Source: DASXTS01 sp036505275 (GTDB lineage: Bacteria > Actinomycetota > Actinomycetes > Mycobacteriales > Pseudonocardiaceae). Taken from it: DNA of 13,956 nt. The position numbers were made by a program, and so were the translations under genes. Where the stretch lies: assembly GCA_036505275.1 (NCBI GenBank), contig DASXTS010000448.1, forward strand, positions 1 to 13,956, written 5' to 3'. A model generated the notes under the pieces. It did no database searches and was not told the origin of the DNA. It saw nothing but the letters and a program-made list of their open reading frames with translations. Positions 12,728-13,956 of the stretch are shown here, piece after piece; the first letter of the stretch is position 1, and every line of letters begins with the position of its first letter.

Positions 12728-13956
12728 TCATCCGGACCGGCCGGGCCACTCGGCGAACCGCGGCCGCAGCGGGCGCAGCGTACGGTGCCGCAGGCAGCCG
12801 GCCCACACCCCGGCGCCGTAGGCCAGGTCGTCGGCGATGCGCAGCGCGGCCCAGCGCAGCCGGTCCAGGTCGTGTGGCCGGCCGGCCGCCGCTATGAGGC
12901 ACGGCAGCAGGCTGGCCAGCAGCACCCGCCGGCCGAACGGGCTGAGCAGCGCGATCGGCCACCACGTCCGCCGGACCGCGTCGGCGAGCAGCCGGCCGGC
13001 GCCGAGGTGGCCGCGGGCGGCCAGGCCCAGCGACGCGGCGGAGGGCAGCCCGCGGCCGCGCAGCTTGCGCGGCAGCAGGCCCGCGGTCACCGCGGCGACG
13101 GCCAGGCCGGCAAGCGGGTGCCCGGCCGCGGCAAGCGCCCAGGCCGCCGCGCTCCACCGGGACATCCGCACCGGGCAGAGCTTGTCCGGGTGCCTGGCGG
13201 ACAGCGGCGCGGCGGATGTCCCGTAGTCGTAGCGCTGCCGGAGCCAGGCCCGCAGGCCGGGGCGGGCGGCGTGCCACACCACCGCGGCCGGCTGGTAGCG
13301 CACGGTCTGGCCGCGGGCCACCAGCCGCCACACCAGGTCGACGTCCTCGCCGAAGCGCAGCCGCTCGTCGAAGCCGCCCGCCGCGGCCAGCGCCGACCTG
13401 CGCACCACCAGCGCCGCGGTCGGCACGTAGCTGACCCGGCTCAGCGGGCGGACCGCGGCCGGCTCGGCGCCCATGTCGAGGCTGGACCGGTCGGTCTCGT
13501 AGCGGCCCAATGCGGTCGAGCCCAATGCGGTCGAGCCCAGCGCAGTCGAGCCCGGCCCGGTTCGGACCCGCGGCGCCACCGCGGCCACCTGCGGGTCGGC
13601 GAACAGCGGCAGCACGGTGTCCAGCCAGCCCGGTTCCGGCACGGTGTCCGAGTCCAGGAACGCGACCAACTCGCCAGCCGCCAGCCGCCAGCCGCTGTTG
13701 CGGGCCGCGGCCGGGCCGCGCGGCGCCGGGTTGCGCAGCGTGGCCTGCGGCAGCGGGGTCGCGGAGCCGTCGTCGACCACGATCCGGTCGGCCATCTCGG
13801 CGGTGTTGGCCAGCAGCGCGGCGAGGCCCGCTGCGTTGTCCTTGACCGGCACCACCAGTGTGACGTCGGCGGCCCGGTACGGGCCGGAGTCGAACAGCGG
13901 GTGCGCCAGGCCGGCGTCCACCAGCCGCCTGGCCAGCCGGCCGTCCCGCGGGTCGT
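12728..13956 (-). CDS. mftF: Mycofactocin glycosyltransferase MftF (5' end outside window)
   Basis: Family 2 glycosyltransferase that attaches the oligoglucose chain to premycofactocin. The frame is open to the window edge; 408 residues are visible and the start lies beyond 13956. A GTG at 13921 is only an internal Val in RRLVDAGLAHP, a sequence typical of the MftF N-terminal third. Visible GT2 features are the nucleotide-binding strand VTLVVPVKDN, VVDDGS, PAAARNSGW, the DxD-type LDSD (codons near 13650) and GFDERLRFGEDVDLVWRL with the catalytic-site ED. RQRYDYGTSAAPLSARHPDK and MSRWSAAAWALAAAGHPL are hallmark MftF stretches. The C-terminal third has hydrophobic segments that probably bind the membrane. 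An insertion of three GSTAL repeats precedes RYE. The stop at 12728 is 72 bp before mftE, in the same transcription unit. Confidence 0.94.
   Translation of the reverse strand, partial: DPRDGRLARRLVDAGLAHPLFDSGPYRAADVTLVVPVKDNAAGLAALLANTAEMADRIVVDDGSATPLPQATLRNPAPRGPAAARNSGWRLAAGELVAFLDSDTVPEPGWLDTVLPLFADPQVAAVAPRVRTGPGSTALGSTALGSTALGRYETDRSSLDMGAEPAAVRPLSRVSYVPTAALVVRRSALAAAGGFDERLRFGEDVDLVWRLVARGQTVRYQPAAVVWHAARPGLRAWLRQRYDYGTSAAPLSARHPDKLCPVRMSRWSAAAWALAAAGHPLAGLAVAAVTAGLLPRKLRGRGLPSAASLGLAARGHLGAGRLLADAVRRTWWPIALLSPFGRRVLLASLLPCLIAAAGRPHDLDRLRWAALRIADDLAYGAGVWAGCLRHRTLRPLRPRFAEWPGRSG
13505..13549. repeat. Three 15-bp tandem repeats inside mftF
   Basis: GCCCAATGCGGTCGA occurs at 13505-13519 and identically at 13520-13534, then with three substitutions at 13535-13549. 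Because the unit is 15 bp, each copy adds five residues (GSTAL) and keeps the mftF frame. The array sits between the donor-binding core and RYETDRSS, a place where a loop can tolerate length change. Confidence 0.9.

Noticed and set aside
3130..13956. Functional link between the redox operon and mycofactocin through a mycofactocin-dependent dehydrogenase.
   Set aside because: The flavoenzymes carry FAD motifs, and no mycofactocin-associated short-chain or zinc dehydrogenase is present. The loci are separated by the surface-protein operon.

Overview
The window is very GC-rich DNA with strong G/C third-position bias. It carries two genes of a mycofactocin cluster and a large LuxR-family (LAL-type) regulator, so the source is almost certainly an actinomycete. 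The genus cannot be fixed from the sequence. There are 11 well-supported protein genes, one of them (mftF) cut by the right edge. There are also two weak candidates at the left edge: a CDS tail and a small minus-strand ORF. No rRNA, tRNA, CRISPR array or insertion sequence was seen.

Left half (about 300-7775): a redox/methylation locus. A large ATPase-LuxR regulator on the minus strand is divergent from a tightly packed five-gene plus-strand operon. The operon order is an Rv2258c-type SAM-dependent methyltransferase, a FAD-dependent oxidoreductase, an OsmC-like protein, an AhpD/carboxymuconolactone-decarboxylase-like protein, and a second FAD-dependent oxidoreductase paralogous to the first. 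Three of the four junctions are stop/start overlaps (TGATG or ATGA), so translation is probably coupled. The 196-bp divergent intergenic region holds GGTA-containing repeats that may be the regulator's operators. The substrate is unknown. The combination suggests oxidation plus methylation of a small hydrophobic or aromatic molecule, with two atypical thiol-redox proteins as protective or accessory partners.

Middle (7761-11678, minus strand): a four-gene operon for exported proteins. Three of them (A, C and D) have N-termini like SipW-dependent (TasA/CalY/camelysin-type) signal peptides, with a short hydrophobic stretch followed by Tyr/Thr-Trp-(Ser/Thr) and a Ser/Gly/Thr-rich run. A, B and C share a C-terminal domain with two conserved cysteines. 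B adds two Ig-like repeats and D is a long fibronectin/Ig-like repeat protein. This looks like a surface fibre or adhesin system and is the least-described part of the window. A 12-bp GC-rich hairpin after the first gene suggests that A is made in excess. The last gene overlaps the convergent redox operon tail-to-tail by 14 bp.

Right (11981-13956, minus strand): the 3' end of a mycofactocin operon, with mftF (glycosyltransferase, continuing beyond the window) followed by mftE (creatininase-family peptidase). A perfect 21-bp inverted repeat starts at the mftE stop codon and separates this operon from the surface-protein operon.
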